A DNA stretch of 64,000 nt from DATAGF01 sp963834875 (GTDB lineage: Bacteria; Actinomycetota; Thermoleophilia; Miltoncostaeales; Miltoncostaeaceae): the NCBI GenBank assembly GCA_963834875.1, contig CAWIDG010000027.1, positions 248,001-312,000 of the forward strand, in the 5' to 3' direction. The notes beneath the pieces were generated by a model. The model was not told the origin of the DNA and ran no database searches. It saw only the letters and a list, made by a program, of their open reading frames with translations. This document shows positions 36,505 through 45,116 of this stretch, piece after piece. Numbering within the stretch: the stretch's first letter is position 1; each line of letters opens with the position of its first letter. Position numbers and translations under genes: made by a program.

Positions 36505-39500
36505 TCAGCGGAGTGGGAGCAGCACCTGGAAACGCGTGTCCCCGGGCTCCGACTGAACGCGCAGCTCGCCGCGGTGACTGACCACGATGCGCTGGGCGAT
36601 GTCGAGCCCCAGACCGGTGCCCTGACCCACGGGCTTCGTGGTGAAGAACGCTTCGAAGATGCGCGCTCGCAGGTCGGGGGGGATCCCCGGCCCGTTGTCC
36701 CCGATCTCCACGCACACCCGCTCGTCCTGCCGGCGCGTGCACAGGGTCAGCCGTCCCCCGGGGCCGAGCGCATCGATCGCGTTGTCGATCAGGTTCGTCC
36801 AGACCTGGTTCAGCTCGGAGCCCGATGCCTCGACGCCCGGCAGCTCGGGGTCGAGGTCGCGGACGATCTCCACCCGCTTGTCGCGCAGCTTCTGCCCGAG
36901 GACTGAGAGGGTGTTCTCGAGGTCACCGTGGATGTCGACGGTCTGGCGCGGCGCCCGATCGAGATACGAGAACCTCCTGAAGTCGTCGACGAGGTCGGCG
37001 ATGTGCGTGGTCGCCTCATCCAGCTCGCCGAGGATGACGCGCTCGCCGCCGCAGGCCCCGACGAAGCGGAGACCTGCGGCCAGGCCGCCGTCTCCGACGC
37101 ACGCCGCGACGCGGTCGACCCACTCGTCGCCGAGGCCGGCCTCGGTCAGCGCGGACGCGATCTCGGCGGCGTCCGCGACGCCACGGCGCCCGAGCGACTC
37201 GACGAGCTCCTGCTCGCGGTCGCTGCGGGCGAGCGGGTCGAGCCGCTCCCCCGAGCCCGTCCGTTCGGTCGCCTCCGCGCCGAGCGCGACGAGAGCGGCC
37301 AGCTGCTCCGCCGGGGCCCCGCTTTCCGCGATCTCCGCGAAGGCCGCCTTTCGTTGCCGCTCGTACTCGCGCAGCGTGGCGACGTCACGGACGGCGGCGG
37401 CGGCGGGGTTGTTCAGCCCGTGCGCCAGCCCGGCGGCGAGCTTGCCGATCTCGAGGAACTTCTCGCGGTCGCGCTCGACGCCCTTGATCTTCCCGCTCAC
37501 GTCCTCGATGGCGGGCAGGACGAACTCGCGGAGCAGCGACGGCTGCGTGAGCGCGAGCTTGCGGAAATCCTCCCCGTCCAGCTCGAACAGGAGCGTCTCG
37601 CCGAGGGCGCGGGTGCTTCCCCGATAGGGGGTCTCGGTGAGCAGGGCCATCGCGCCGAGGTAGCCACCCGGCCCGTGGCTCATCATCGGGACCTGCTCGC
37701 CGCCGACCCCTCGCGTCGTCTCCAGCTGCCCCTCCAGCACGATGTGGAACGCGCTCGCCTCGTCGCCCTCACGGAAGAGGAACTCACCCGCCGCGAGGGG
37801 ACGCCCGCGGCCGAGCTCGGCGACCAGCGCGAGCTCCTGGTCCTCGAGGGCGGCGAGGATCGGGGCCTCGCGCAGGCGGTCGGTGGCGATCGTGCCCGCG
37901 CGCTCGTGCGCGGCCCGCTCGGCAGGCGCCGTAGAGCCGCCGGCCGGCGCGAGCCCGCCCAGGTACTGGTGCACGAGCTGTACGGCCATCGAGCCCTCCC
38001 CGACGGCCGACGCTACGCGCTTGATGGACTGGTCCCGGACGTCCCCGGCCACGAAGACGCCCGGCAGGCTCGTCTCGAGGGGGAGGGGATCGCGCTCCAG
38101 CCGCCAGCGGTGGCGTCCGTCGATCCGCTGCAGCGCCGCGCCCGAGACGATGAACCCGTCCTTGTCGAGCGCCACCGTCTCGCTGAGCCAGTCGGCCGTC
38201 TGCGGCCGAGCGCCGATGAAGACGAACGCCGCGGTCACGGCCAGGCGCTCCTCCCGCCCCTCGACGGCGATGGCCAGCTCCTCCAGCCGCCCCTCGCCTG
38301 ACGCCGCCGTGATCACCGCGAGGGTCTTGACCTCGACGTTCGGCAGCGAGCGGATCTGCTCGACGAGGTAGTGGGACATGCTCTTCTCGAGCTCCTCGGC
38401 GCGGCACACCACCGTCACCCAGCGCGCCCTGGTCGCGAGGTCGACGGCCGCCTGCCCCGCCGAGTTGGCGGCGCCCACCACGGCGACGTCCTCGCCGGCG
38501 ACGTCCCTGGCCTCCGCGGGCGCGCCGCCGTAATAGACGCCCAGGTCGGTGAGGGCCCGGATCCCCGGGGCATCGAGTCGGGAGTAGTGCACCCCCGTCG
38601 CGATGAGCACGCAGTGGGAGCCGATCTCCTCCCCGCCGTCGAGCGTGACGACCCGCAAGGGGCCGTCCTCGCGTATGGCGATCGCCTCACGGGCGACCAT
38701 CTCCGCGCCGAGGCGTCGCGCCTGGGCAGTGGCGCGCCGCGCGAGATCGGCGCCGCTCAGGCCGGACGGAAACCCCAGGTAGTTCTCGATCCGGGAGCTC
38801 TCCCCCGCCTGCCCGCCCGCCGCTTGGCGCTCCACGAGAAGGGTCTTGAGACCCTCGGACGCGCCGTAGACCGCCGCCGCCAGGCCGGCCGGCCCGCCGC
38901 CGAGGATGATGAGGTCGTAGAAGGGGAGCGTCGCCTCACCACGCAGGCCGACCCTCTCGGCGATCGCGCTCTGGGAGGGCCGCACCAGCGTGTCCCCGTC
39001 CTCGAAGGCGAGGAACGGCACATCGTGCTCGTCCAGCCCGTCGGCGGCCATGAGGGCGCGCGCCTCCGGGCCCGTGACATCGAGCCAGCGGTGGGGGACG
39101 CCGTTCCGGGTCAGGAAGTCGCGGATGAGATGCGCCTCGGCCGAGAACCGGTGTCCGATGAGCCGCAGCCCCGGCTCGGCGAGCCGGGCGGCGGAGTCGG
39201 CCTCCCAGTCCTCCAGGAGGTCGTCGAGCACGGGATACAGGTTCGTCTCCGGCGGGCTCCAGGGCTTCATCAGGTAGTGGTCGAGCCGGAGCTCGTTGAT
39301 CGCCTGGATGGCGGCCTCGGTCTCCGCGTAGGCCGTGAGGAGCACGCGCTTGGCCTGCGGGGCGATCGTGAGGGCCCGGCCCAGGAACTCGACCCCGCTC
39401 ATCCCCGGCATCCGCTGGTCGGCGACCAGGAGCGCCACCGGCTCGCCGCGGCGGATGATCTGCTCGACCGTGCTGAGCCCCGCCTCGCCGCAGTCCGCCA

Positions 39501-39618
39501 GCACCACGCGATAGCGGGAGCCGTACTTGTGCTTCAGGTCGCGCTCGATCGCACGCCCGACGGCCGGATCGTCGTCGACGGCCAGGATGAGTGCGCGCGC
39601 CGCCGGTGACGTCTCCAT
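36505..39618 (-). CDS. Receiver - thioredoxin-reductase-like - cyclic-nucleotide-binding - histidine kinase fusion
   Basis: 1037 residues in one unbroken frame from ATG 39618. Receiver domain about 8-125, with acidic pocket DDD (15-17), phosphoacceptor D67, T95 and K118. A linker (about 150-225) resembles a thioredoxin fold. A FAD/NAD(P)H domain of thioredoxin-reductase type follows (about 232-540), with LGGGPAGLAAAVYG, VVGAANSAGQA and VFVAGDVRDQ; the redox CxxC is missing, the equivalent segment reading GVYYGGAPAEARDVAG. A cNMP-binding domain (about 560-690) and a kinase core end the protein: phosphoacceptor in AAGLAHGLNNPAA, N-box NLIDNAIDALG, GDNGPGIPP and GQGTGLGLDIAQ. The receiver/reductase half and the cNMP/kinase half are more usually separate neighbouring genes. 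Probably cytoplasmic. Confidence 0.92.
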   Translation of the reverse strand: METSPAARALILAVDDDPAVGRAIERDLKHKYGSRYRVVLADCGEAGLSTVEQIIRRGEPVALLVADQRMPGMSGVEFLGRALTIAPQAKRVLLTAYAETEAAIQAINELRLDHYLMKPWSPPETNLYPVLDDLLEDWEADSAARLAEPGLRLIGHRFSAEAHLIRDFLTRNGVPHRWLDVTGPEARALMAADGLDEHDVPFLAFEDGDTLVRPSQSAIAERVGLRGEATLPFYDLIILGGGPAGLAAAVYGASEGLKTLLVERQAAGGQAGESSRIENYLGFPSGLSGADLARRATAQARRLGAEMVAREAIAIREDGPLRVVTLDGGEEIGSHCVLIATGVHYSRLDAPGIRALTDLGVYYGGAPAEARDVAGEDVAVVGAANSAGQAAVDLATRARWVTVVCRAEELEKSMSHYLVEQIRSLPNVEVKTLAVITAASGEGRLEELAIAVEGREERLAVTAAFVFIGARPQTADWLSETVALDKDGFIVSGAALQRIDGRHRWRLERDPLPLETSLPGVFVAGDVRDQSIKRVASAVGEGSMAVQLVHQYLGGLAPAGGSTAPAERAAHERAGTIATDRLREAPILAALEDQELALVAELGRGRPLAAGEFLFREGDEASAFHIVLEGQLETTRGVGGEQVPMMSHGPGGYLGAMALLTETPYRGSTRALGETLLFELDGEDFRKLALTQPSLLREFVLPAIEDVSGKIKGVERDREKFLEIGKLAAGLAHGLNNPAAAAVRDVATLREYERQRKAAFAEIAESGAPAEQLAALVALGAEATERTGSGERLDPLARSDREQELVESLGRRGVADAAEIASALTEAGLGDEWVDRVAACVGDGGLAAGLRFVGACGGERVILGELDEATTHIADLVDDFRRFSYLDRAPRQTVDIHGDLENTLSVLGQKLRDKRVEIVRDLDPELPGVEASGSELNQVWTNLIDNAIDALGPGGRLTLCTRRQDERVCVEIGDNGPGIPPDLRARIFEAFFTTKPVGQGTGLGLDIAQRIVVSHRGELRVQSEPGDTRFQVLLPLR

Positions 39619-39647
39619 CCCCCGGACACTATTGGATGGGCGTCGGC

Positions 39648-41216
39648 TCACTCCAGGCGGACGAGCACCCCCTCGTCCGGGCCCAGCGCGAGCGCCGAGA
39701 GCCGCACGAGACCCTCCGCCCGGTCCGGGTCGGTCGAGACCGCCAGGCGGCCGCCCGCGGCGCCGGCGCCGCGCGCCAGCTCGGCGCGGCGGGCCCGAGA
39801 GGACATGTTGAGCGCCACGAGCCAGCGCTCGCCGCCCCCCTCCCGCGTCCACGCGAGGACGTGGCGCCCCCCGTCGAGCATCCGCTGGCCTCCGCCGTGG
39901 AGGGCCGGGGTGGCCCGCCGCAGCCAGACCAGGCGCCGGTAGAGCGCGAGCGTCGAGCGCGGGTCGCCGTCCTGCGCCGAGGCGGCGAGGCGCTCGGCCT
40001 CGTCCACGACCGGCAGCCACGGGGTGCCGGTGGTGAAGCCCGCTCCAGGCCCGGCGACGGAGGGCCGCTCCCACGGGATGGGCGCCCGCTCCGGGTCGCG
40101 GCCGTCAACGTCAACCCGGTCCTCGGGAGGCACGCGCGCGTCGGGAAGGCCCAGCTCCTCGCCCTGGAAGAGGAAGGCCGTGCCGCGCAGGCAGAGCAGC
40201 ATCATGGCCGCCACCCGCGCGCGGGCGGGGCCGCGGCCGTCCTCGCCGTAGCGCGTGACCACCCGCGGGTGGTCGTGGTTGTTGAGGCACCAGCTCGGCC
40301 AGGCGGGTGGCCGGGCGAGCCGCTCGAACTCGTCGATCACCTCGCGGAAGCGCTCGGCGCTCCAGGGCGTGCGCAGGAAGACGAAGTTGTGCGCCAGATG
40401 GAGCTCGTCGCCGGGGTTCAGGAACGCGACCAGGCGCTCCTGGTCGAGGATGTAGACCTCCCCCACCGCCATGCGCCCGTCGTACTCCTCGAGCACGGCG
40501 CGCACGCGGCGGAGGATCTCGTGGCCGCGCGGCCAGTCCTGGTCCTGGCGCCAGGGCCCCTCGCCCACGCCGGGGTCGGGATCGGTGCCCAGCCGGTGCA
40601 CCACGTCGATGCGGAAGCCGTCGACGCCCCGGTCGAGCCAGAAGCGCAGCGTGTCGAGCATCGCGGCCTCGACCTGGGGGTTGGCCCAGTTGAGGTCCGG
40701 CTGCTGGGCGGTGAACGAGTGCAGGTACCACTGACCGGTGGCCGGGTCATGGCTCCATGCCGGCCCCACCCTCGCGAACGAGGAGCGCCACTCGTTGGGG
40801 GGCCCGCCCCCGGGCCGGCCGTCGCGCCAGACGTACCAGTCGCGCTTGGGGTCGTCGCGCGAGGACCGCGACGCCAGGAACCAGGGGTGCCGGTCGGAGG
40901 TGTGGTTCGGGACCCAGTCGATGATCACCCGGATGCCGCGCGCGTGCGCCTCGCGGATGAGGCGGTCGGCGTCGGCGAGGCTGCCGAAGAGCGGGTCCAC
41001 GCCGGTGTAGTCGGCCACGTCGTAGCCGAAGTCCGCCATCGGCGAGGGGTAGAAGGGCGACAGCCAGATCGCGTCGACCCCGAGGGAGGCCGGGGTGCCG
41101 TCGTTGAGGTGGTCCAGGCGGGCGACGACGCCGGCGAGGTCGCCCACGCCGTCCCCGTCGGAGTCGGCGAAGCTGCGCGGGTAGACCTGGTAGACGACGG
41201 CCTTCTGCCACCACAT
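39648..41216 (-). CDS. GH13 alpha-glucosidase-type glycoside hydrolase
   Basis: 522 residues, intact. (beta/alpha)8 barrel of family GH13: YQVYPRSFADSDGDGVGDL, DWVPNHTS, catalytic nucleophile in GFRIDVVHRLG, acid/base in MAVGEVYIL and transition-state Asp in LNNHDHPR. The domain B lead-in SFARVGPAWSHDPATGQWYL is that of oligo-1,6-/alpha-glucosidases. Hydrolyses short alpha-glucosides. ATG at 41216, 8 bp after the upstream GH13 gene. Confidence 0.9.
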   Translation of the reverse strand: MWWQKAVVYQVYPRSFADSDGDGVGDLAGVVARLDHLNDGTPASLGVDAIWLSPFYPSPMADFGYDVADYTGVDPLFGSLADADRLIREAHARGIRVIIDWVPNHTSDRHPWFLASRSSRDDPKRDWYVWRDGRPGGGPPNEWRSSFARVGPAWSHDPATGQWYLHSFTAQQPDLNWANPQVEAAMLDTLRFWLDRGVDGFRIDVVHRLGTDPDPGVGEGPWRQDQDWPRGHEILRRVRAVLEEYDGRMAVGEVYILDQERLVAFLNPGDELHLAHNFVFLRTPWSAERFREVIDEFERLARPPAWPSWCLNNHDHPRVVTRYGEDGRGPARARVAAMMLLCLRGTAFLFQGEELGLPDARVPPEDRVDVDGRDPERAPIPWERPSVAGPGAGFTTGTPWLPVVDEAERLAASAQDGDPRSTLALYRRLVWLRRATPALHGGGQRMLDGGRHVLAWTREGGGERWLVALNMSSRARRAELARGAGAAGGRLAVSTDPDRAEGLVRLSALALGPDEGVLVRLE

Positions 41217-41224
41217 GCCCGTGC

Positions 41225-42906
41225 CTAGAGCGCGAGGCGCTGCCCGGGCCGGCGCGCGCGGAACCAGCGGTGCGCGTGGGGCTCCAGGTCGAGCTCCACG
41301 CGCCCGTCGGCCGAAGGGCGGAGCTCCTCGTGGCGGAAGAGGTCGCGAAGCGCCTCGATCCGCTCGCCGTCCTCCAGGGTGAAGCTCGTCCCCACCGGGT
41401 CCCCGGAGAGGTTGTGCACCGCCACGATCGCGCGGTCGTCCCAGTCGCTCCGGTGGGCGAAGACGGCCCGCTCCGCGGTCGCGAGCCGCTGGAAGCGCCC
41501 CCAGCCGAGCTCGGGGCACTCCTTGCGGAGGCGGATCAGCCGCTCGAACCAGTTGAGGAGCGAGCCCTCGTCCCGGCGCTGCGAGGCCACGTTCACCGCG
41601 CGCCGGGTCGAAGCCCTCGTCATCCGTCAGCGGGCGGCAGAGGTCGTCCGGGTCGGCGGCCGTCGAGAAGCCGCCGTTGGGCTCGGCCGACCACTGCATC
41701 GGCGAGCGGACGCTGAGCCGGCCCGGGATGTCGAGGTTCTCGCCCATCCCGATCTCCTCCCCGTAGAAGAGCACGGGCGTCCCGGGCAGCGAGAAGGCCA
41801 GCGAGTAGACCAGCCGGATCCGGGCCTGATCGCCGGCGAGCATCGTCGGCAGCCGCCGGCGCAGGCCGCGGCCGTAGAGCTGCATGTCCTCGCTGGGGCC
41901 GAACGCCGCGAACACCTCCTCGCGCTCCTCCGGCGAGAGCTGGTCGAGGGTGAGCTCGTCGTGGTTGCGCACGAACGTCGCCCACTGGCAGTCCTCGGGG
42001 ATCGCGGGGAGCCGGTCCATGGCCTCCTCGAGCGGCGTGGCGTCCTGCCGCGCGAGCGCGAGGTACATCGCCTGCATCGCGTGGAAGTTGAAGACGAGGT
42101 CGAGCTCGCGGCGGCCGCCGCGGCCGAAGAAGTCCCGCTGCTGGGCCGGCGGCAGGTTCACCTCGCCCAGCAGGATGGCGTCGCCGCGCCGGCGGCCGAG
42201 GTAGGCGCGCAGGTCCGCCAGCAGCTCGTGGGGGTCCTCGATCGCCCCCTCCGGGAGCCCGACCGGCTCGATCAGGAAGGGCACGGCGTCCACCCGGAAG
42301 CCGGCCAGGCCCTGCTGTGCCCAGAAGCCCGCGATCTGCGCGAGCTCGTCCCGCACCTCCGGGTTGGCGACGTTGAGGTCGGGCTGCTCGGTGTAGAAGC
42401 GGTGCAGGTACCACTGGCCCGCCTCGCTCGTCGTAGGCCCAGTTCGAGTCCTCCTCGTCGGGGAAGACGACGTCGCCCGGCTTCTCCTCCGGCTTGTCGT
42501 CGCGCCAGACGTAGAAGCCGCGATAGGGCGAGTCGCGCGAGGCCCGCGCCTCCTGGAACCACGGATGGCGGATCGACGTGTGGTTGACGACCAGGTCGGC
42601 GATGACCCGGATGCCCCGGTCGCCGGCCGTGCGGACCATGTCGGCGAAGTCGCCGAGCGTGCCGAGCTTCGGGTCCACGGCGTAGAAGTCGACGATGTCG
42701 TAGCCGTCGTCGCGCTCCGGCGAGGGGTGGAACGGCATGAGCCAGATGCAGGTGACGCCGATCCCCGCGAGGTAGTCCATCCGCTCGATGAGCCCCGGCA
42801 GGTCGCCGCAGCCGTCGCCGTCGCTGTCGAAGAACGTCTGGACGTCGAGGCAGTAGACGACCCCGTTCTTCCACCAGAGGTCGCTCGTGGCCTTGTGCCG
42901 GGTCAC
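41225..42906 (-). CDS. GH13 trehalose-synthase-like glycosidase, broken by two +1 shifts
   Basis: Rebuilt length 559 residues. LWWKNGVVYCLDVQTFFDSDG, DLVVNHTSIRHPWF and FYTEQPDLNVANPEVRDEL match the TreS-like branch of GH13; catalytic residues lie in GFRVDAVPF, LLGEVNLPP and FVRNHDEL. Frame breaks are at about 42425 (..SNWAYDE to AGQWYLHRF) and 41612 (..DEGFDP to VNVASQRRDEG). 1682 minus 2 is divisible by three. GTG at 42906 overlaps the LLM oxidoreductase stop. Isomerisation of maltose to trehalose is possible but not provable from sequence. Confidence 0.87.
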
Positions 42907-43859
42907 GTCACGGCCGGCAGGACGTGGCGCCCGAAGGCCTCGATGAAGGCGGCCTGCTCCACCCCGACGTGGTGCAGGACGATCTCGTCGAATCCGAGCT
43001 CCGCCGCCTCCTGGATCCAGGCGACGTGGCGCCCGGGGTCGCTGGAGACGAGCACGCCCGCGCGGACGTCCTCGGGCCGGACGTGCCGGGCGGCCTCGTC
43101 GAAGTGCTCCACGGTCTCCAGGTCCCAGCACACCGGCGGGCCGAAGAGGTTCGTGCGCCACTGGTCGTGGGCGATGGCCAGGGCCTCCTCGTCGGTCGGG
43201 GCCCAGGCGAGGTGGGCCTGGAGCACCATCGGCTTGCCCTCGCCGCCCCCCTCACGGAAGGCCTCCACCACGCGCTCGAGCTGCGCCCGGGGCCGGTGGA
43301 TCGTGGCCATCCCGTCGGCCCACCCCCCGATCCAGCGCGCGGTCTCGGCCGTCACCGCCGCGCCGAGCAGCGGCGGGGCGTCCGGGGGCAGCGTCCAGAG
43401 CCGCGCCCGGTCGACGGTCACGAGGCCGTCGTGGCTCACCTCCTCGCCGCGGAGGAGGGCCCGGATGACCTCGACGCACTCCGCCAGCCGGGCGTTGCGC
43501 ACCGCCTTCGGCGGCCAGCGCCCCCCGGTGATGTGCTCGTTGGAGGCCTCTCCGGAGCCCAGGCACGCCCACAGCCGCCCGGGGAACATCTCGGCCAGCG
43601 TGGCGATGGCCTGCGCGACGATCGCGGGGTGGTAGCGCTGGCCCGGGGCGGTGACGACCCGGAACGGCAGCCCGGTGGCGCCGAGGGCGGCGCCGAGCCA
43701 GGACCAGGCGAAGCCGGACTCCCCCTGGCGCTCGCTCCAGGGCGAGAAGTGGTCCGAGGACATCGCGACCTGGAAGCCGGCGTCCTCAGCGCTGCGGACA
43801 TCGGCCAGCAGGCGGCTCGGCGCGATCTGCTCGTGGGAGGCGTGCCAGCCGACGCGCAC
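42903..43859 (-). CDS. LLM-class flavin-dependent oxidoreductase (TIGR03885-like)
   Basis: 318 residues, GTG at 43859. Luciferase-like barrel: VGWHASHEQIAPSRLL at the start, then SSDHFSPWSERQGESGFAW, GLPFRVVTAPGQRYHPAIVAQ, and LGSGEASNEHITG. It resembles the TIGR03885 group, whose members often lie beside trehalose-synthase-like GH13 genes, as here. Whether FMN or F420 is used cannot be read. Overlaps the downstream GH13 gene by 4 bases. Confidence 0.85.
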   Translation of the reverse strand: MRVGWHASHEQIAPSRLLADVRSAEDAGFQVAMSSDHFSPWSERQGESGFAWSWLGAALGATGLPFRVVTAPGQRYHPAIVAQAIATLAEMFPGRLWACLGSGEASNEHITGGRWPPKAVRNARLAECVEVIRALLRGEEVSHDGLVTVDRARLWTLPPDAPPLLGAAVTAETARWIGGWADGMATIHRPRAQLERVVEAFREGGGEGKPMVLQAHLAWAPTDEEALAIAHDQWRTNLFGPPVCWDLETVEHFDEAARHVRPEDVRAGVLVSSDPGRHVAWIQEAAELGFDEIVLHHVGVEQAAFIEAFGRHVLPAVT

Positions 43860-43864
43860 CGAAG

Positions 43865-44107
43865 TCAGGAGCGGAGGCGCTGCCCCAGCCGCCGTCCCGC
43901 GCCGCCGCTCTTGTCGGTCGCCTTGCGCGAGGTGCTGAACGGCTTCGAGAAGAGCCAGCCGAGCTTGCCCGGCGCCTTTCGCCCGGTGCGAGCGCCGGCG
44001 CCGAGGGCCCGCCCCACCCCGCGCTGCGGCCGCCGGGACGCGAGCGGCACGACGACGGCCAGCAGGAACAGCACGACGCAGATGACGATGATGACGGCGA
44101 GGGTCAC
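43865..44107 (-). CDS. Small single-helix membrane protein
   Basis: 80 residues, GTG at 44107. One N-terminal helix (TLAVIIVICVVLFLLAVVVP) followed by a strongly basic tail (RRPQRGVG, RTGRKAPGKLG). The tail should be cytoplasmic or DNA/membrane-surface binding. 5 bp upstream of the LLM oxidoreductase. No family assigned. Confidence 0.6.
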   Translation of the reverse strand: MTLAVIIVICVVLFLLAVVVPLASRRPQRGVGRALGAGARTGRKAPGKLGWLFSKPFSTSRKATDKSGGAGRRLGQRLRS

Positions 44108-44179
44108 GACGCCCCGATACTCGCTTCCGCTGCCTCGACTACCCCGACCGGGCGGGGGGGAAACGAACGGGCGCCGTCG

Positions 44180-45103
44180 TCAGCTCTCGCCGGCGGCGGT
44201 CGGGCGCCGGGCGCAGCGAAAGCCGATGTGGCTCGTGCCGGTGTCGATCATCTGCGGTCGCCTGGCCGCCGGCCGGTAGCGCATGCAGTAGCTGTCCGCG
44301 CACAGGAAGGAGCCGCCCTTGATGACCCTGCGGGGAATGGGGAACTGCGGCTGCGCCGGGTCGTAGCTCCCCTCGACGGCGCCCCCTCGCGGGTTGCGTG
44401 GCACGCAGCACGGCTTGACCTCGTCCTGCGGGTGGCGGTCGGCGTACCAGTCGGCCGTCCACTCCCAGACGTTGCCGGCCATGTCGTAGAGGTCGAAGCC
44501 GTTGGGCGGGAAGGAGCCGACCGGCGTCGTCGCGCCGTAGCCCGGCTCGGCGCGCCAGGGGAAATCGCCGTGCCAGTAGTTCGCCAGCCGCGCGCCGGCC
44601 CGCTCGGGCTCGTCACCCCAGACGTAGGTCGCGCCGTCGAGCCCGCCGCGCGCGGCGAGCTCCCACTCGGCCTCGGTGGGCAGGGCCAGCCCGGCCCAGG
44701 AGGCGTAGGCCTCGGCGTCCTCGTAGGCGACGTGGACCACCGGGTGGTCCTCGCGGCCCTCGATGGAGCTGCCGGGTCCGTCGGGCCGCCGCCACGACGC
44801 GCCGGGGGTCCACGTCCACCACTGGCTCACGTGCCGCAGGTCCACCGGCCCGGGGGTCCTGGTGAACACGAGCGATCCCGGGACGAGGTTCTCGGGCGGG
44901 GCGCCCGGGAAGTCGTCGGGGTCGAGCGGCCGCTCGGCGACCGTGACGTACCCCGTGGCCCCCACGAACGCGGCGAATTGCGCGTTCGTGGTCTGATGCT
45001 GGTCGATCGAGAACCCGTCCACGCTGACCCGGTGCGCGGGCGCCTCCTCCGGGTAGTGCTCGCCCGAGCCCATCGTGAACTCGCCGCCGGGAACCCGGAT
45101 CAT
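44180..45103 (-). CDS. Formylglycine-generating enzyme (SUMF1/EgtB fold)
   Basis: 307 residues. Converts the sulfatase active-site Cys to formylglycine. Starts IRVPGGEFTMGSGEHYPEEAP; WELAARGGLDG, FDLYDMAGNVWEWTADWY and the C-terminal GGSFLCADSYCMRYRPAAR give the FGE core, with the two copper-binding cysteines in CADSYC. Final GTSHIGFRCAR is typical. ATG 45103 lies 13 bp after the sulfatase stop, a pairing that supports the function. Confidence 0.93.
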   Translation of the reverse strand: MIRVPGGEFTMGSGEHYPEEAPAHRVSVDGFSIDQHQTTNAQFAAFVGATGYVTVAERPLDPDDFPGAPPENLVPGSLVFTRTPGPVDLRHVSQWWTWTPGASWRRPDGPGSSIEGREDHPVVHVAYEDAEAYASWAGLALPTEAEWELAARGGLDGATYVWGDEPERAGARLANYWHGDFPWRAEPGYGATTPVGSFPPNGFDLYDMAGNVWEWTADWYADRHPQDEVKPCCVPRNPRGGAVEGSYDPAQPQFPIPRRVIKGGSFLCADSYCMRYRPAARRPQMIDTGTSHIGFRCARRPTAAGES

Positions 45104-45116
45104 GTCGGGCGACGGC

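Noticed and set aside
36505..39618. True thioredoxin reductase
   Set aside because: The redox CxxC is missing at the expected position, and the domain is fused to receiver and kinase modules.
39648..42356. One giant fused double GH13 enzyme
   Set aside because: The joined frame is an accident of a frame break in the upstream gene. An ATG with normal GH13 N-terminus begins at 41216 and a stop for the upstream gene lies at 41225.
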